Assembly: GCA_964019135.1 (NCBI GenBank)
Contig: OZ025256.1
Location: forward strand, 17,801,911-17,865,910
From: Arenicola marina
Lineage: Eukaryota > Annelida > Polychaeta > Arenicolidae
Direction of reading: 5' to 3'
Length of the DNA: 64,000 nt
The translations under genes were made by a program, and so were the position numbers. Shown piece by piece: positions 36,020-47,741 of the stretch. The notes under the pieces were generated by a model. That model did no database searches. It had not been told where the DNA came from and saw only the letters and a list, made by a program, of their open reading frames with translations. Within the stretch, counting starts at the first letter, position 1. The number at the start of each line of letters is the position of its first letter.

Positions 36020-36180
36020 GTCCCTATTCACGACTGCGAGTGGTTTTGGCTTGGCCTGACGTGCGAGTGGTTTTGGCTGTGATTGACGCGCGAGTGGTTT
36101 TGGCTGTGACTGACTGTGCGAGTGGTTTGGGCTAGCTGTGACTTGCGAGTGAAAAATTTTGGCTGCTGACTGATTTTACT
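36020..36180. repeat. GCGAGTGGTTTTGGCT minisatellite
   Basis: Four to five units of about 30-40 bases built on GCGAGTGGTTTTGGCTGTGA, diverging toward the right. Confidence 0.6.
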
Positions 36181-36280
36181 GGACGCTTTCCTCATTTCTC
36201 GTCCTTTCCTTGTTTTGTTTTTTTGCGACTGGGTGGTTACGTGCTGTGTATGCTGTCGGCAGGCTTCAGGAGAGCACAGA

Positions 36281-38270
36281 CTACCCTGGCCAGGATCAGG
36301 GTCGGCCACCATTACCAGGAATAGGATCGGCCAGCCTTAACAGGAACAGGGTCGGCTACCCTCAGCAGGAATTGGGTCGGCCAGCCTTAACAGGAATAGG
36401 GTCGGCCAATCTTAACAGGAATAGGGTCGGCCAGCCTTAACAGCAATAGGGTCGGCCACCCTTACCAGGAATGGGGTCGGCTACCATTGCCAGGAATAGG
36501 GTCGGCCACCATTACAAGGAATAGGGTTGGCCAGCCTTAACAGTAATAAGGTCGGCCACCATTACCAGGAATAGGGTCGGCCACCATTACAAGGAATAGG
36601 GTCGGCCACCATTACCAGGAATAGAGTCGGCCACCATTACTAGGAATAGGGTCGACCAGCCTTAACAGTAATAAGGTCGGCCACCATTACCAGGAATAGG
36701 GTCGGCCACCATTACAAGGAATAGGGTCGGCCACCATTACCAGGAATAGGGTCGGCAACCATTACTAGGAATAGGGTCGACCAGCCTTAACAGTAATAAG
36801 GTCGGCCACCATTACCACGAATAGGGTCGGCCACCATTACAAGGAATTGGGTCGGCCACCATTACCAGGAATAGGGTCGGCCACCATTACTAGGAATAGG
36901 GTCGACCAGCCTTAACAGTAATAAGGTCGGCCACCATTACCAGGAATAGGGTCGGCCACCATTACAAGGAATTGGGTCGGCCACCATTACCAGTAATAAG
37001 GTCGGCCACCATTACCAGGAATAGGGTCGGCCACCATTACAAGGAATAGGGTCGGCCACCATTACCAGGAATAGGGTCGACCAGCCTTAACAGTAATAAG
37101 GTCGGCCACCATTACCAGGAATAGGGTCGGCCACCATTACAAGGAATAGGGTCGGCCACCATTACCAGGAATAGGGTCGGCCAGCCTTAACAGTAATACG
37201 GTCGGCCACCATTACCAGGAATAGGGTCGGTCACCATTACAAGGAATAGGGTCGGCCACCATTACCAGGAATAAGGTCGGCCACCATTACTAGGAATAGG
37301 GTCGACCAGCCTTAACAGTAATAAGGTCGGCCACCATTACCAGGAATAGGGTCGGCCACCATTACAAGGAATTGGGTCGGCCACCATTACCAGTAATAAG
37401 GTCGGCCACCATTACCAGGAATAGGTCGGCCACCATTACAAGGAATAGGGTCGGCCACCATTACCAGGAATATGGTCGGCCACCATTACTAGGAATAGTG
37501 TCGACCAGCCTTAACAGTAATAAGGTCGGCCACCATTACCAGGAATAGGGTCGGCCACCATTACAAGGAATTGGGTCGGCCACCATTACCAGTAATAAGG
37601 TCGGCCACCATTACCATTAATAGGGTCGGCCACCATTACAAGGAATTGGGTCGGCCACCATTACCAGTAATAAGGTCGGCCACCATTACCAGGAATAGGG
37701 TCGGCCACCATTACAAGGAATAGGGTCGGCCACCATTACCAGGAATATGGTCGGCCACCATTACTAGGAATAGGGTCGACCAGCCTTAACAGTAATAAGG
37801 TCGGCCACCATTACCAGGAATAGGGTCGGCCACCGTTACAAGGAATTGGGTCGGCCACCATTACCAGTAATAAGGTCGGCCACCATTACCAGGAATAGGG
37901 TCGGCCACCATTACAAGGAATAGGGTCGGCCACCATTACCAGGAATAGGGTCGGCCAGCCCTAACAGTAATACGGTCGGCCACCATTACCAGGAATAGGG
38001 TCGGTCACCATTACAAGGAATAGGGTCGGCCACCATTACCAGGAATAGGGTCGGCCACCATTACCAGGAATAGGGTCGGCCTCCATTGACAGTAATGAGG
38101 TCGGCCACCATTACCAGTAATTGGGTCGGCCGCCATTACCAGTAATTGGGTCGGCCACCATTACCAGGAATAGGGTCGGCCACCATTACCAGGAATAGGG
38201 TCGACCAGCCTTGCCATGAATAAGGTCGGATACCCTTACCGGGAATAGGGTCGGCGGGCCCTTACCAGGA
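36281..38270. repeat. 25-bp satellite GGTCGGCCACCATTACC
   Basis: About 80 units of AGGAATAGGGTCGGCCACCA plus TTACC, with variants TTACA, TTACT and CAGCCTTAACAGTAATA. A higher-order block marked by GTCGACCAGCCTTAACAG recurs at 36651, 36776 and 36901 (125 bp, five units), then at 37076 and 37301 (seven and nine units), showing unequal exchange. Non-coding. Confidence 0.95.
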
Positions 38271-39591
38271 AAAGAACTGGAGTAAATGCTACAGGTAACG
38301 TTTTTTTTTCAGTATATGTCCGCAATATTGATGAACTGTGTGTCGACAACTAACGGCTTATTTGGCCGTTTGGTTTTACCATATATAGTCTATATAGCTA
38401 GCGTTCGTAGTAATAAGCGAAAGAAATAATAGTATGACAGTATTTTGTTTTATACGTCAAATAGTGGCAGGCAGAAGGTAGACATTGGACAGAAATAATA
38501 TCGATAATCATATTGACATAAATTGAGACCGGGAGCTACGGAGTAACGGGACATATATGTTAAGGATATTTAAACCCTGTGCAATTATTGTGCATCCAGT
38601 ACAGAATACTCAAATTGCGGCTAAAGCACGACATAAACTAATATCAGTCCAGTAAATCTAAGGCCCAAGCTCATACATTGATTGAGTAAAAACAAAGGGT
38701 TGATTGAGTTAAAAAAGGGGCTGTTTCCCGTCCGTTGTTCGTCATTTAACGTATTACTACTACCTTCAGTGGATAACATCTGCCTGACGTCCTGGTTGGT
38801 CTATAGAATTGACGTGTAGACCGCTTAACTATACTGTAAAATTGGATCAAAGATCAAAAAGATCAAATCAATTCAAATAGGCAAGGTTCCACGGGCACAG
38901 TTCGTTCTCTTGCTATTAATGGGAAGTTGTGGACGCGAGACAGTACGGGATTTGTTTGTTTTGATGACGGTTCGGGCGATAAGGCGTTAAGAGAAATATT
39001 ATTACTGTTGGCACCAAGACAGGTAGCCCGCCGCAGGCATGGTCACCATGCGCGATAAGCACCCGAAAGCGATATTATGCCGCGGGATAAGGTGATAAAC
39101 ACCCAGCGATTGTGTTGACACATGCGATAGCTTTGACACATCTAAGAGCGACGGCTGGATATTAATAGGTTCAAGGCGGCTGCTGTTGCCAATGGGCTCT
39201 TGCATGCCGCGGCATAGTGGGACAGACAGCGCATAGTGGGACAGACAGCTTCATTTTATTAGCATAGATATAGATCTACCCGGAATCTGTTACCCCCGTA
39301 AGGACTTTCCGGTAAAATGTGGGAAAATTAATTGAGTTTGGAGGATTGGGGGTGGGGGGGAGGGGCATTTTCTGGGTACACATCTGGTTTTTTCACGGTC
39401 TCAGGGCCTATGGCCAATATGCTTTGTACACTTATTAGTGTTTCGGAGGACTGTTGGGGGCTGGAATGGAGGGCCGGGGGTTAATTGATTCTGGTTGGCA
39501 TGGGGGTGGGGAGGGAGGGCGCTACTTTTGGATGGTGTGGTCTCACGGGGATCAATTCTTTCGTCGTATGTGGGAAGGGGGTGTTTCCCTT
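38271..39591. other. Spacer, no gene recognised
   Basis: Mixed composition. GATCAAA direct copies near 38850. Two tandem copies of GCATAGTGGGACAGACAGC at about 39212-39250. Nothing coding recognised. Confidence 0.35.
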
Positions 39592-40960
39592 TCATGGGGG
39601 TTCATAGGGTGTTACTGAGGCTAGTTGGACGATGTTAAATTGTTCATCTACCTCGCATAGAAAGTTGTTCCGGCCCCATTTATCCTTAAATAGTGTCCTC
39701 GCGTACATTGTATTACTAGTACAAAAATGCTCGTCCTTTATCTTCCTATGTAGGATATTATTGAATATAACCCATGTTGGGGACTCCCGACCTTCCGTTT
39801 CTAATTTGCGCGAGAGCCATACTGAATGTTTATATAAGTTTAAAAGGTATGTAACCACATTATGGGGTGCTAATGCATGTTCTGTGTTTGTAAAACCAAA
39901 ACACAGCGTAAATGAGTTCAGTGGATTTCTGATGTTAACGAGTTGTTTAAAAAACTACCTAAAAGGGGCTATCGACTTTAAAAAATGTTTGCACTTGGTA
40001 AAGCAGTGATAAATCGATTCTACTGAATCCTGGCAGAAAGGGCAATCGGGAGTATTGTTAATTCTACATCGCGTCAGGTATTTATTAGTGTTTATTGTTT
40101 GGTGACATATTTTCCATTGAAAGTCAGACAGTTTACGGTCTAAGGATTTTGGATAAATGGTCCCGAAGATTGCGTCCGGGTCCAATGTGGTGTGAAACAC
40201 CTTTTCCCATTGTAGTACCCCTGCTGGCACCTCACACTGGGGGGAGGTTTTGGTGTAAATTGCCCGTAGGCTAAAATGTGTGTCCTCTAGGGGACAGTCT
40301 TCTTGTCCCAGGAAAAATCGCGTCCTGTTGGCGGGGCCCTGGTATCGACGGTCCAGTGCCCGTATCCAAAACTTGGGAATCGCCTCCAGGAGGCGGCGAT
40401 GCGTCGCCCTACCCCACGCGGACATCCCCAAGTGCGGGCATGGCGTCCACCTCGTCCGGCCCCAGGAGGCTGACCCCGTCCCATAAATGGCCTATCGTTG
40501 ATACCCCTGCTTTTAAGTATTCAGGGTAGAAAAAACATCCCCCATGTTTTTGTCTGATCAGCGGGTCCAAGAATAACGGTTGCTTAAGGATATCTAGATA
40601 GGTTGAAGTTGGCATGTGCTTTTTAATGTTCAAAGTTTGCCATGCTTTCAGTATTTCTCTGTAAAAAACTGGTACCTTCTGAATGTTCTTATTGAGTAAT
40701 TTGTATTCCAATGTTAAAATGTCCTTACCCAGGTGGATATCCCGGTATTGCCCAATAAGGTGGTGTGCTAATATTTGCCAGTCTGTTTCTGGCAATGAGA
40801 GTAGACTCATACCGAAAGTAATGTTAGCCACGCTTAAGGCTTACCAGGACAGTGTATAGTCACCCTTTGGGCATACCACCCGGCTAACAAATAATGTCCA
40901 TGGAAAGTTAGGAGATCGTTTGCCCAGGGCTATAACGTTAAAACCGGTCTTTTTGTTACA
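39592..40960 (-). mobile_element. 5'-truncated LINE fragment, ORF2 C-terminal region
   Basis: Minus-strand frames, read from 40960 down, give FPWTLFVSRVVCPKGDYTLSW. Next comes a long stretch with YREILKAWQTLN and TYLDILKQPLFLDP, then SDFQWKICHQTINTNKYLTR and CPFCQDSVESIYHCFTKCKH. The last is the Cys/His zf-RVT motif at the C-terminus of L1/Tx1-type ORF2 proteins. A shift in frame near 39860-39950 leads into NLYKHSVWLSRKLE, the usual helical end. At least one in-frame stop (near 40847) and the shift show it is dead. The reverse transcriptase domain is absent. Confidence 0.8.
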
Positions 40961-41284
40961 CTAAAATTGTGCAACCTTCCTATCATCACTGATGTTGTTT
41001 TCGGATGGTTACACCATAGCACTAACATTGTTCGATGTCCAAATACGTTCTGGTGTGATGTATATAAAGCTTGGCATCATTATCGGTCTTTTAGCAATGA
41101 ACACCATGTCCGAAAATACCCAATTTGGAATACATGTAAAGGCTTGGTTGGCAAGAGACTGCAGATCCTGGCAAACAGAGTACATCTTCAAGTGCAGTGC
41201 AGTTTCGGAGCTGGACATCCACTGTTGACATGATATTGGCGTTGCGTCAATGCCAGGAGAAATGTAGAGAGCAGACAAGCCCCA

Positions 41285-41640
41285 ATCACCAAGGCGTTTG
41301 ATACTGTTAGCAGTTCTGGGTGGTACAAAATCTTGTTGTACAAAAACTATTGGCTGCCCCCGCAAACTATTTAACCTTATTCGCTCCGTTCATGAACACA
41401 CGTTTAGCACAGTACAGTTTGACGGATCAACATTCGAGAGCTTCCAAGTAAAAATCGGGGTACAGCAGGGATGTGTTCTAGCATCAATTTCATGTAGCAT
41501 ATTACTTGCATGCGAGATCGGATTGAAAGCAACAGCGGAGGCGCTTCCTAGTAAGAGAACTTCTATTCACTGACGACGCAGCGCCGATAGCGCTGTACAG
41601 TTCTCGCGGGTTCTATTCCGGTTTAACTCTTTTGGGGACC
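41285..41640 (+). mobile_element. LINE reverse transcriptase fragment
   Basis: TKAFDTVSSSGWYKIL (RT motif A style, KAFDTV) is followed in a second frame by RKLFNLIRSVHEHTFSTVQF and VKIGVQQGCVLASISCSI (the GV-x-QGCVLAP motif). A third piece reads LLFTDDAAPIAL, where FTDD corresponds to the catalytic FADD. The pieces are in different frames, so the copy is decayed. Similar to CR1/jockey-like elements common in marine invertebrates. Distinct from the LINE on the opposite strand next to it. Confidence 0.75.
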
Positions 41641-42029
41641 AACAAAAAAACACGTGCTCTTAGAACGAGTGCGTATCCCGCTGGTGCCTTGCTACAACTG
41701 CGTGACGCGCACTCATTGTAGTCAACGTTTGAGTGTTGGGAACCGGCCGGCTGCGCGGTTTGTGCGTGAAGAATCGAGTGGGTATGAAACTATTTTTTGT
41801 TTACTTTGGTCCAGGCATTGCTAACTATGAAATCATAATATAGTTTAAGATAATACAGTCCATAATGCATGTGGTCCGTTCGATGAGACTGTTGGAAGCG
41901 TTGTATTTTCAGGCAATTCATCGATGTTTACATTTCTGGACAAACGTAACACCATTTTCCTCACCTGGTCAGCCCATATAAGGAGCGTTGTTACGTAATC
42001 ATGGATACAGCGTACAGATATGCAAGTCT
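41641..42029. other. No feature recognised
   Basis: Mixed-composition sequence between the reverse transcriptase fragment and the 21-bp minisatellite. It may include more LINE remains, but none could be read. Confidence 0.3.
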
Positions 42030-42225
42030 TAATAAGTCGAGATCTCGAGATAATAATAAGTCGAGGTTTCTACTTAATAAGTCGAGGTTTCTACTTAATA
42101 AGTCGAGGTTTCTACTTAATAAGTCGAGTTTCTACTTAATAAGTCGAGGTCTCTACTTAATAAGTCGAGGTCTCTACTTAATAAGTCGAGGTCTCTACTT
42201 AATAAATCGAGGTCTCTCAAAAATA
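42030..42225. repeat. 21-bp minisatellite AATAAGTCGAGGTCTCTACT
   Basis: Nine units or so of AATAAGTCGAGG(T)TTCTACTT. The 21-base period keeps a frame open with repeating NKSRFLL or LISRGLY heptads, but there is no sign that it is a gene. Confidence 0.85.
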
Positions 42226-42789
42226 AAAACAAGTTCTTTGTGTGAAACAAATATCAAACTGTTGTACATAAATAAACAATTTTTAGTAAAAGTTATATCA
42301 TACAGAAAATTCACTAGGATACGGTATGACAAGGCCTGAATGTAAGCACCACTTAACAACATGGGTATGTTTCACATACACAATTGTCAGAAGATAGAAC
42401 AAGGTGTATAGAATACGAAAGCACTATGATTGTACGCGCACACATTATGAAAAAAGCTGCAGCAGTCGATTCCCGGCTGGGGTCTAAAGCACTTAGCATG
42501 GACACGATTGTGCCCCTAGAAAAGCGGGCTTGCCACAAAATTATACCAAGCCCTTAGCGGGGGGGGGGGGGGGGGGGTGGGCGTTAAGCTAAAATGTCGC
42601 GTTTGGACTTACACTCTGACGTCGACCAAAGATAAGACGATCTTTACTTCGACCGTTCGACCGAGGTACGCACATAGTCCGGAATCCATAGTCCTAGGCT
42701 CCGGCGGATTGTGACAGCTAGACGGTGAATCACATATCACTGTAGCATCACAATCTTTACGCGTCATGTTTACTTGTGTGTGATTCTTA
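42226..42789. other. No gene recognised; G-tract near 42558
   Basis: Short minus-strand frames only. The G-run at about 42558-42578 is of simple-sequence type. Confidence 0.35.
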
Positions 42790-43825
42790 AGGTAAGCTAC
42801 CCATATTAAGTCTTGGCGATTTTGAGCAGACCTCGGTAAACATCGGCAAACATCGGCGGGCTATAGCCCTAAGATTTTACGCAGTCTTCATGAAACAAAG
42901 CACGAATAAAACACAGCAAAAGAAGTGGTGACATGGGTAAAATGAATAGAGCATCGTATAATAAGCTTCGGCGATTTAGAAAAGATCTCGGTAAACATCG
43001 ACAAACATCGGCGGGTGTCAGTGGAAGGGGAATCCCTAACTCCTTACTTCATTCTCAGGGGAATCCCCAATTCGTGACGTCATTCACGTCATTCGTGATA
43101 AATTCGGAAAATTCAAGAAAAAGGCATCGAGAAAACTTGTAAATAGTTCAGAAAACATTTGTGCAGATCATGATTATATCGGAGACCATTATATATAACC
43201 AGATTTATTAAAATGTGAACACAAGGCGTAAATTACTGATAATTTGCGTGGCATAAGCTGCGCCAAAAAATATTTATGAAATAGCATTTTCAAGCTTCAG
43301 GACGTGTTTCTCGGGAAATTAGCGCGGCTACCTATATTTTTCATTATTTTTATTACAAGAACGATGTTTTTAGAATGTGTTAAAAGTGGTTTTGTGCCAA
43401 GATTTTCATTTTTGATGAAATTATAGTCAATTTTGTGAAGGTGGTGATTTCGAATTTGGGCAAAAACTGTCCAGATATTGCATAATTGCACCATATTATT
43501 ACCATTCTGTTATTTTTTGTGGCTACTATTTACATTTTTGAATATCAATCCGCTATTGCACTAGGTTTAAGCTTTCCAATGAGCTATTACTGATGATAAT
43601 GACGTAATATTGAGCTGAATTGTAGCAAAATTACATATTCGTGGTATGTGTCAAGTTTTGGTCATGTTGTGAAATGGGGGTATACTTGGAAAATGGAGAA
43701 TATTTTTTTAACGGGACGGTAAAGAATCCTAAAAATTCGTAAGAGGGTGTGTAATTGAGTATACCTTCATAAAATAATCACAGATACAGAGTTCATTTAC
43801 CTTGCTATTATGGGTAGCTTACCTC
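42790..43825. mobile_element. Candidate element with 16-bp inverted ends AGGTAAGCTACCCATA
   Basis: AGGTAAGCTACCCATA near 42790-42806 is matched by its reverse complement near 43808-43824. The interior has two direct copies of ATCTCGGTAAACATCG-type sequence (about 42830 and 42980) and is otherwise AT-rich and non-coding. No convincing target duplication, so the call is tentative. Confidence 0.4.
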
Positions 43826-44880
43826 AACAGAAAGTCATGGGATGGGCTGCGGGTTCCCTCATGTTTATAAGTATCTACACGCAAAACCCAGTTGCTCAGC
43901 CGGTGACCCATGGTGGCACTCTCTGCCTTCGACTGCCTCCGCTAAAGTTACGAAGAATGAACTTTGTCTTGTCATGATCAAAAAGTGATACGAAGACATC
44001 AAAACGGTCAGGCTTTACCTAGTCGTGTTGCGTAATGACGCATTAGTATGTTCTTACGCCATGCGCCATACAGCTTTACAGCGAAATGGTTATGTCGACC
44101 ACTTGCTCTCGCTATCTGTGTTGGTGAGATGCCGCGGAGGCTGATGGGATTTTTGTGACGTCACTGTACGTAATTCCGTACAGTGAATTTAGCCGTTTAC
44201 AGACCCAATCTGAGTGAGCGGGTCACTGTTATATGTGTGCTTCCAAACCAAGCGTTCAGTAGATTGACTGCAGCGATCTCTCGGCAGAGGGCGTTACGTT
44301 TGCGACATAGATGTGAGGAACGAGCTCCCTCTGACGGCAGAGCGTAACTGTAGTTTACTGATAAACCACCCGGAATGTGAGGCGCATGTACGGCGAGCGA
44401 TTTGTAAAATAAACTTACATTTATTGCAACGGTGAGACCAAAAATGCTGGTGAAGTAATAAGACCTCGAATACTGTTGCAGCTGTGCGACCACAAATATC
44501 ATCGACGAGGTGTATACGTACCGTGTAATAGCACCATCCCGTGCGACCAATTACAACCCCCTCCCCTTTGCCTTTTGGTTTAATTTACCAACCTACTTAA
44601 ATTAACGACTTTGCATGGGGAGTGCGGGGGTGAGGATGACGAATGCGAAAGGCAGAATTTCCTCATCTCGTTCAAATGATGCACGCGCGGCCCTGGTGTT
44701 CTCAACGCACCTGTTAATTTAATAGCTAACTTTAATATCTATAGTACTGGTATCGATATCACGGCCAAGGGTAGCCTGTGGTAGACACTGAGTGGCCCGA
44801 TCTCCCCAGGCTGTGGGTCAAAGGATGGAACAAGCCCACAGGCACAGGTGGGACCTGTTAGTCTAGGTTTCTCGCTGGAA
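43826..44880. other. Spacer with one exon-like minus-strand frame
   Basis: On the minus strand a frame ending at a GTAAGT donor (about 44420) reads SSMIFVVAQLQQYSRSYYF, then TSIFGLTVAIN. It could be a first exon with a hydrophobic start, but nothing else supports it. No other feature recognised. Confidence 0.25.
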
Positions 44881-45200
44881 CTATGGTTATGAGGCTAAAA
44901 ACTGGGGTTTTAACTCAGAATACTGGTTTCTTGGGGAGAAAAAGGGGGTTTGAGGCCAAGAAAACCGGTGTTTCTGACCAATAATGAGAGTTATAGGCAT
45001 TATGATACATTCGGCGCTGTACAATAAAGTAGGTTTAGTGCTAAAACTATGGTTACAGCTCTGGAAACCGGGTTTCTGACTATAACCTGACATTTTAGCC
45101 CTAAAAACCGACTTTCCCGCCTAGAATCCTAGTTTCCTGCCTTTATTTCCTAATAGAAACCGAGATTTTCGGTGAAGAAACCAGGTTTCTCGAGTTAGGA
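44881..45200. repeat. Degenerate short repeat based on AAACCGGGTTTCT
   Basis: Words close to AAA(A/C)C(T/C)GGGTTTCT recur about ten times at intervals of about 30 bases on both sides of a small non-repetitive gap. Strongly diverged. Confidence 0.45.
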
Positions 45201-45404
45201 ATCAAAAGGCTGCCATATACCACTCCTCTGTCCGCCCCCAGGTTTTATAACATCGGGGGGGGGGGGGGGGGCATGGCAGCTCTGATGTCAGCATTGTACT
45301 ATAGATAGTGAAAATTTCCTACTTTCTCTTTCAAGCCGGAAATTCCCAATAAGCTTCATCCATAGGCAGTAGGCCTGAGGCTATATATGCTTGGATACCG
45401 TAGG

Positions 45405-45594
45405 AAGGAAGGAATGTTGGTGTTTAGGCCACTTTTGTGCACATACAGGCTAAATTGGGCCAAGGAACCTCCCGAGACGATGAAGGATGAAGGAATGAAA
45501 CACGCCCCAGATTAGGTGCCCGAGCCCGGATTCGAACCCAGGACCTATTGATCTGCGGTCTAGTGCGCTAACCACTACACCAGGGAGGCCCCCC
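45405..45594 (-). mobile_element. tRNA-derived SINE with 12-bp target duplication
   Basis: GGATACCGTAGG at 45393-45404 is repeated at 45595-45606. Read on the minus strand, the head has an A box (TGGTGTAGTGGTTAGCGCAC) and a B box (GGGTTCGAATCCGGG). Then follow GGCACCTAATCTGGGGCGTG, GTTCCTTGGCCC and a CATTCCTTCCTT end. The intact duplications point to a recent insertion. A truncated relative lies on the plus strand at 53255-53340, inside an intron of the large gene. Confidence 0.9.
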
Positions 45595-45606
45595 GGATAC
45601 CGTAGG

Positions 45607-46115
45607 GCAGCTCGGTAGCAGTACGTTATAATTCCACGTGGAATGTCCATCACTGGCAGTATAACAGTTACATTATAGGTAGGCATATGAGTTTCTTGAT
45701 TGAATCGCTTCTCTGTTGCCATGCAAGTGTAACAGGGTGATACTGTTAATCATTATAAGTAAACATTTTACTTTACTAACATGTTCTTTAAAATTTACTT
45801 TTTTTCTCCTTGTTTGTAACGCTACGGTGACGTTATAAAAATGTGTAATAATCACGTGCAAATCGGTTTTTAATCGAATAATTCAATTCCATATCTTTAT
45901 ATATTTCATATGTACATGCTGTGTTATGCTAGAAAGGCGACATATATATCACACAAAAACTAGATTGTTTCATTCTATAAATTTAGAAACCTAATACACA
46001 TCGTTTTCTTTTGGATGACGACTTGACCGTCGCCTGACCTTTTGGTTCTGGGCCAACAGCGCACATGTGATTGGCATCCGTCTGTCTGCGAAAGACGATA
46101 CGATACATGTGCAGC
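45607..46115. other. No feature recognised
   Basis: AT-rich sequence between the SINE and the LINE zinc-finger tail. No exon or repeat recognised. Confidence 0.35.
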
Positions 46116-46400
46116 TTAAGTAGTAAGATTTGTTTTGCGGCACTTGCGCTTATGACTGAATAAGCCTATCTGTGATCGACAGAGCTTACCGCAGTCGTCG
46201 CATCGATGACCTGTCGATAGGTCTAGGTTTATACTCACTGAACGCCTAGATTGGCGATTCAAATCCAGTTTCTTAAACCAGTGCCCGTCGTGGTGGGCCA
46301 TTCCCTCTCGCGCGAGACGTGCCCATCCCCTTTTTTTGGGGGATGCCAGATCCTCCCTCTGACATGTAACAAACCACCATAAAAATATAATAAGCATTTT
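46116..46400 (-). mobile_element. LINE C-terminal zinc-finger tail (fragment)
   Basis: The minus-strand frame reads GWARLAREGMAHHDGHWF, then GHRCDDCGKLCRSQIGLFSH and KRKC. A C-x2-C-x-(R/K)-x-C-x-S-x-IGL-x-SH finger preceded by a Trp/Arg-rich stretch is what I know from the C-termini of several LINE ORF2 proteins of invertebrates. The usual alternative, a host C2H2 finger gene, would be expected to show more fingers. Confidence 0.5.
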
Positions 46401-46597
46401 TTTCTAAGCTATTTTGTCACAGTGGATACTTTGAAAAAACAAATATCCACCTCAACTATCACTTCGATATGACCAACTAAGTGACAAGTAAGATATTGTG
46501 TCAACTCATATTCGACTATTTTAGTGATCGAGGTTGTCTTCATAATTTGCCCAAAACATGCACGCAACCCACTTGTGTTATATGGTTCAGTGGGTGG

Positions 46598-47009
46598 GCT
46601 GACACGGCCGAAAACAAGAAATCGCGGACCGGTGACTCAAGTTGAAGTTCATAACAGAATAAATATGCAGTGCCTACCCGTCAAGTTGCTCCATTAGATT
46701 CCTGAAGCTTTCATGACTTTCGTCGGACAGTCATTTCTTTGGTCGGTGGTGTATTTTCTTGTAATCCGGGCGATTTGTGTCCTCTCTCGCTTCGTTTTGA
46801 ATGCTCCGCCGCTCGCCGGAAGTAAACAAACTTAGCGTGAGCACTCGCTGCCAGGCGGCGTTTGTTGACGTCCGGCAAATTGCGGAGCATTCAAAACGAA
46901 GCGAGAGGTGACAAAAATCGCCCGGATTACAAGGCACTGCATATTTATTCTGTTATGAACTTCAACTTGAGCCACCAGTCCGCGATTTCTTGTTTTCGGC
47001 CGTGTCAGC
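46598..47009. mobile_element. Foldback element with near-identical arms
   Basis: The outer arms start GCTGACACGGCCGAAAACAA and end with the exact reverse complement. The inner arms include CTCTCGCTTCGTTTTGAATG and its reverse complement. Arms are almost identical over about 130 bases, and the small centre also pairs (AAACAAAC with GTTTGTT). The left arm carries an extra segment of about 84 bases (about 46674-46757), between TGCAGTGCCT and TGTAATCCGG, that the right arm lacks. It lies about 0.7 kb upstream of the large gene's start codon. Confidence 0.85.
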
Positions 47010-47716
47010 GGCATGGCTCTCACCCTTGCTCCGTTTACGGGCGTGGTAAGAGCGGCATGTACCAGGGCTAGTTGCGGTGTAGCACCGGGGGTCGGAGGGG
47101 GGGGGGGGTGGCCTTTCGCTGCCTGTTTTTTTCGCTTTTTCGGAGTAGAAACCTACATTTACTCTCAATGTGCCCATCTGAGACCAAACATGCTCTATAT
47201 GTTCCCGTGTGCCGCATATTTCTCGTGATTCGCGTGCCGGGAGATCTCCGTCCCCTATACACGTTACATAACTGTCGGATTTGGACGGCATTGTTTCACC
47301 AGAATATTCTCTCTCGATGACCAAAATCGCGTATTTTTTTCTCTCTTCGTATGCCCTGTATGGCCCTGTATAGCGACACGTACGTCCCTATAACTGCAAT
47401 AAAGTAGTGCCCCCCCCCCCCCCCCCATGCTCAGGTCATTTAAAAAATGTTCCCGAGGCGTCCTCAGAAATCATCGGAGGATGTTTAAGCAAAAAGTTGC
47501 AAAAAGGGACGGGTTGTCAATAAACCTCCTGATTAGCATTGCTTATTAGCTTAGAAACTAGAGCTGTGGGTCCCCCGAGGCTACCAGGCAACCGGTTGCC
47601 ATATCCATCAGTCTGCAGACGAACGTTGGCAGTTGCCGTCGTTCAAACTCGAGAAAACCTGCGCGAAATGCGTTGCTCTAACTGGTTTAATTAATTTATT
47701 ATCGTACTATTTCCAG
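47010..47716 (+). promoter_or_regulatory. Upstream region of the CARD-Bcl-2-ankyrin gene
   Basis: Holds a G-tract near 47096-47108 and a C-tract near 47410-47425. At 47589-47598 is CAACCGGTTG, a perfect core (AACCGGTT) for Grainyhead/CP2-type factors, and nearby GGCAAC and GTTGCC words. A splice acceptor (TATTTCCAG) ends at 47716, so a 5' untranslated exon must lie upstream, possibly in this region. No TATA box could be assigned. Confidence 0.3.
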
Positions 47717-47741
47717 GTTTGGTGAACCGAGACCCATCGCC

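Noticed and set aside
36281-38270. CRISPR array
   Set aside because: Pure 25-bp tandem satellite without spacers, in a eukaryotic context.
45490-45594. A functional tRNA gene
   Set aside because: A and B boxes are present, but the sequence continues into a SINE body and tail and the whole is flanked by a 12-bp target duplication.
46116-46400. A host C2H2 zinc-finger gene
   Set aside because: Only one finger, of the C-x2-C...IGL-x-SH type, with a Trp/Arg-rich lead typical of LINE tails.
47580-47605. RFX X-box (ciliary regulation) upstream of the large gene
   Set aside because: GGCAAC and GTTGCC are present, but their order is reversed relative to the X-box; the central AACCGGTT fits Grainyhead better.
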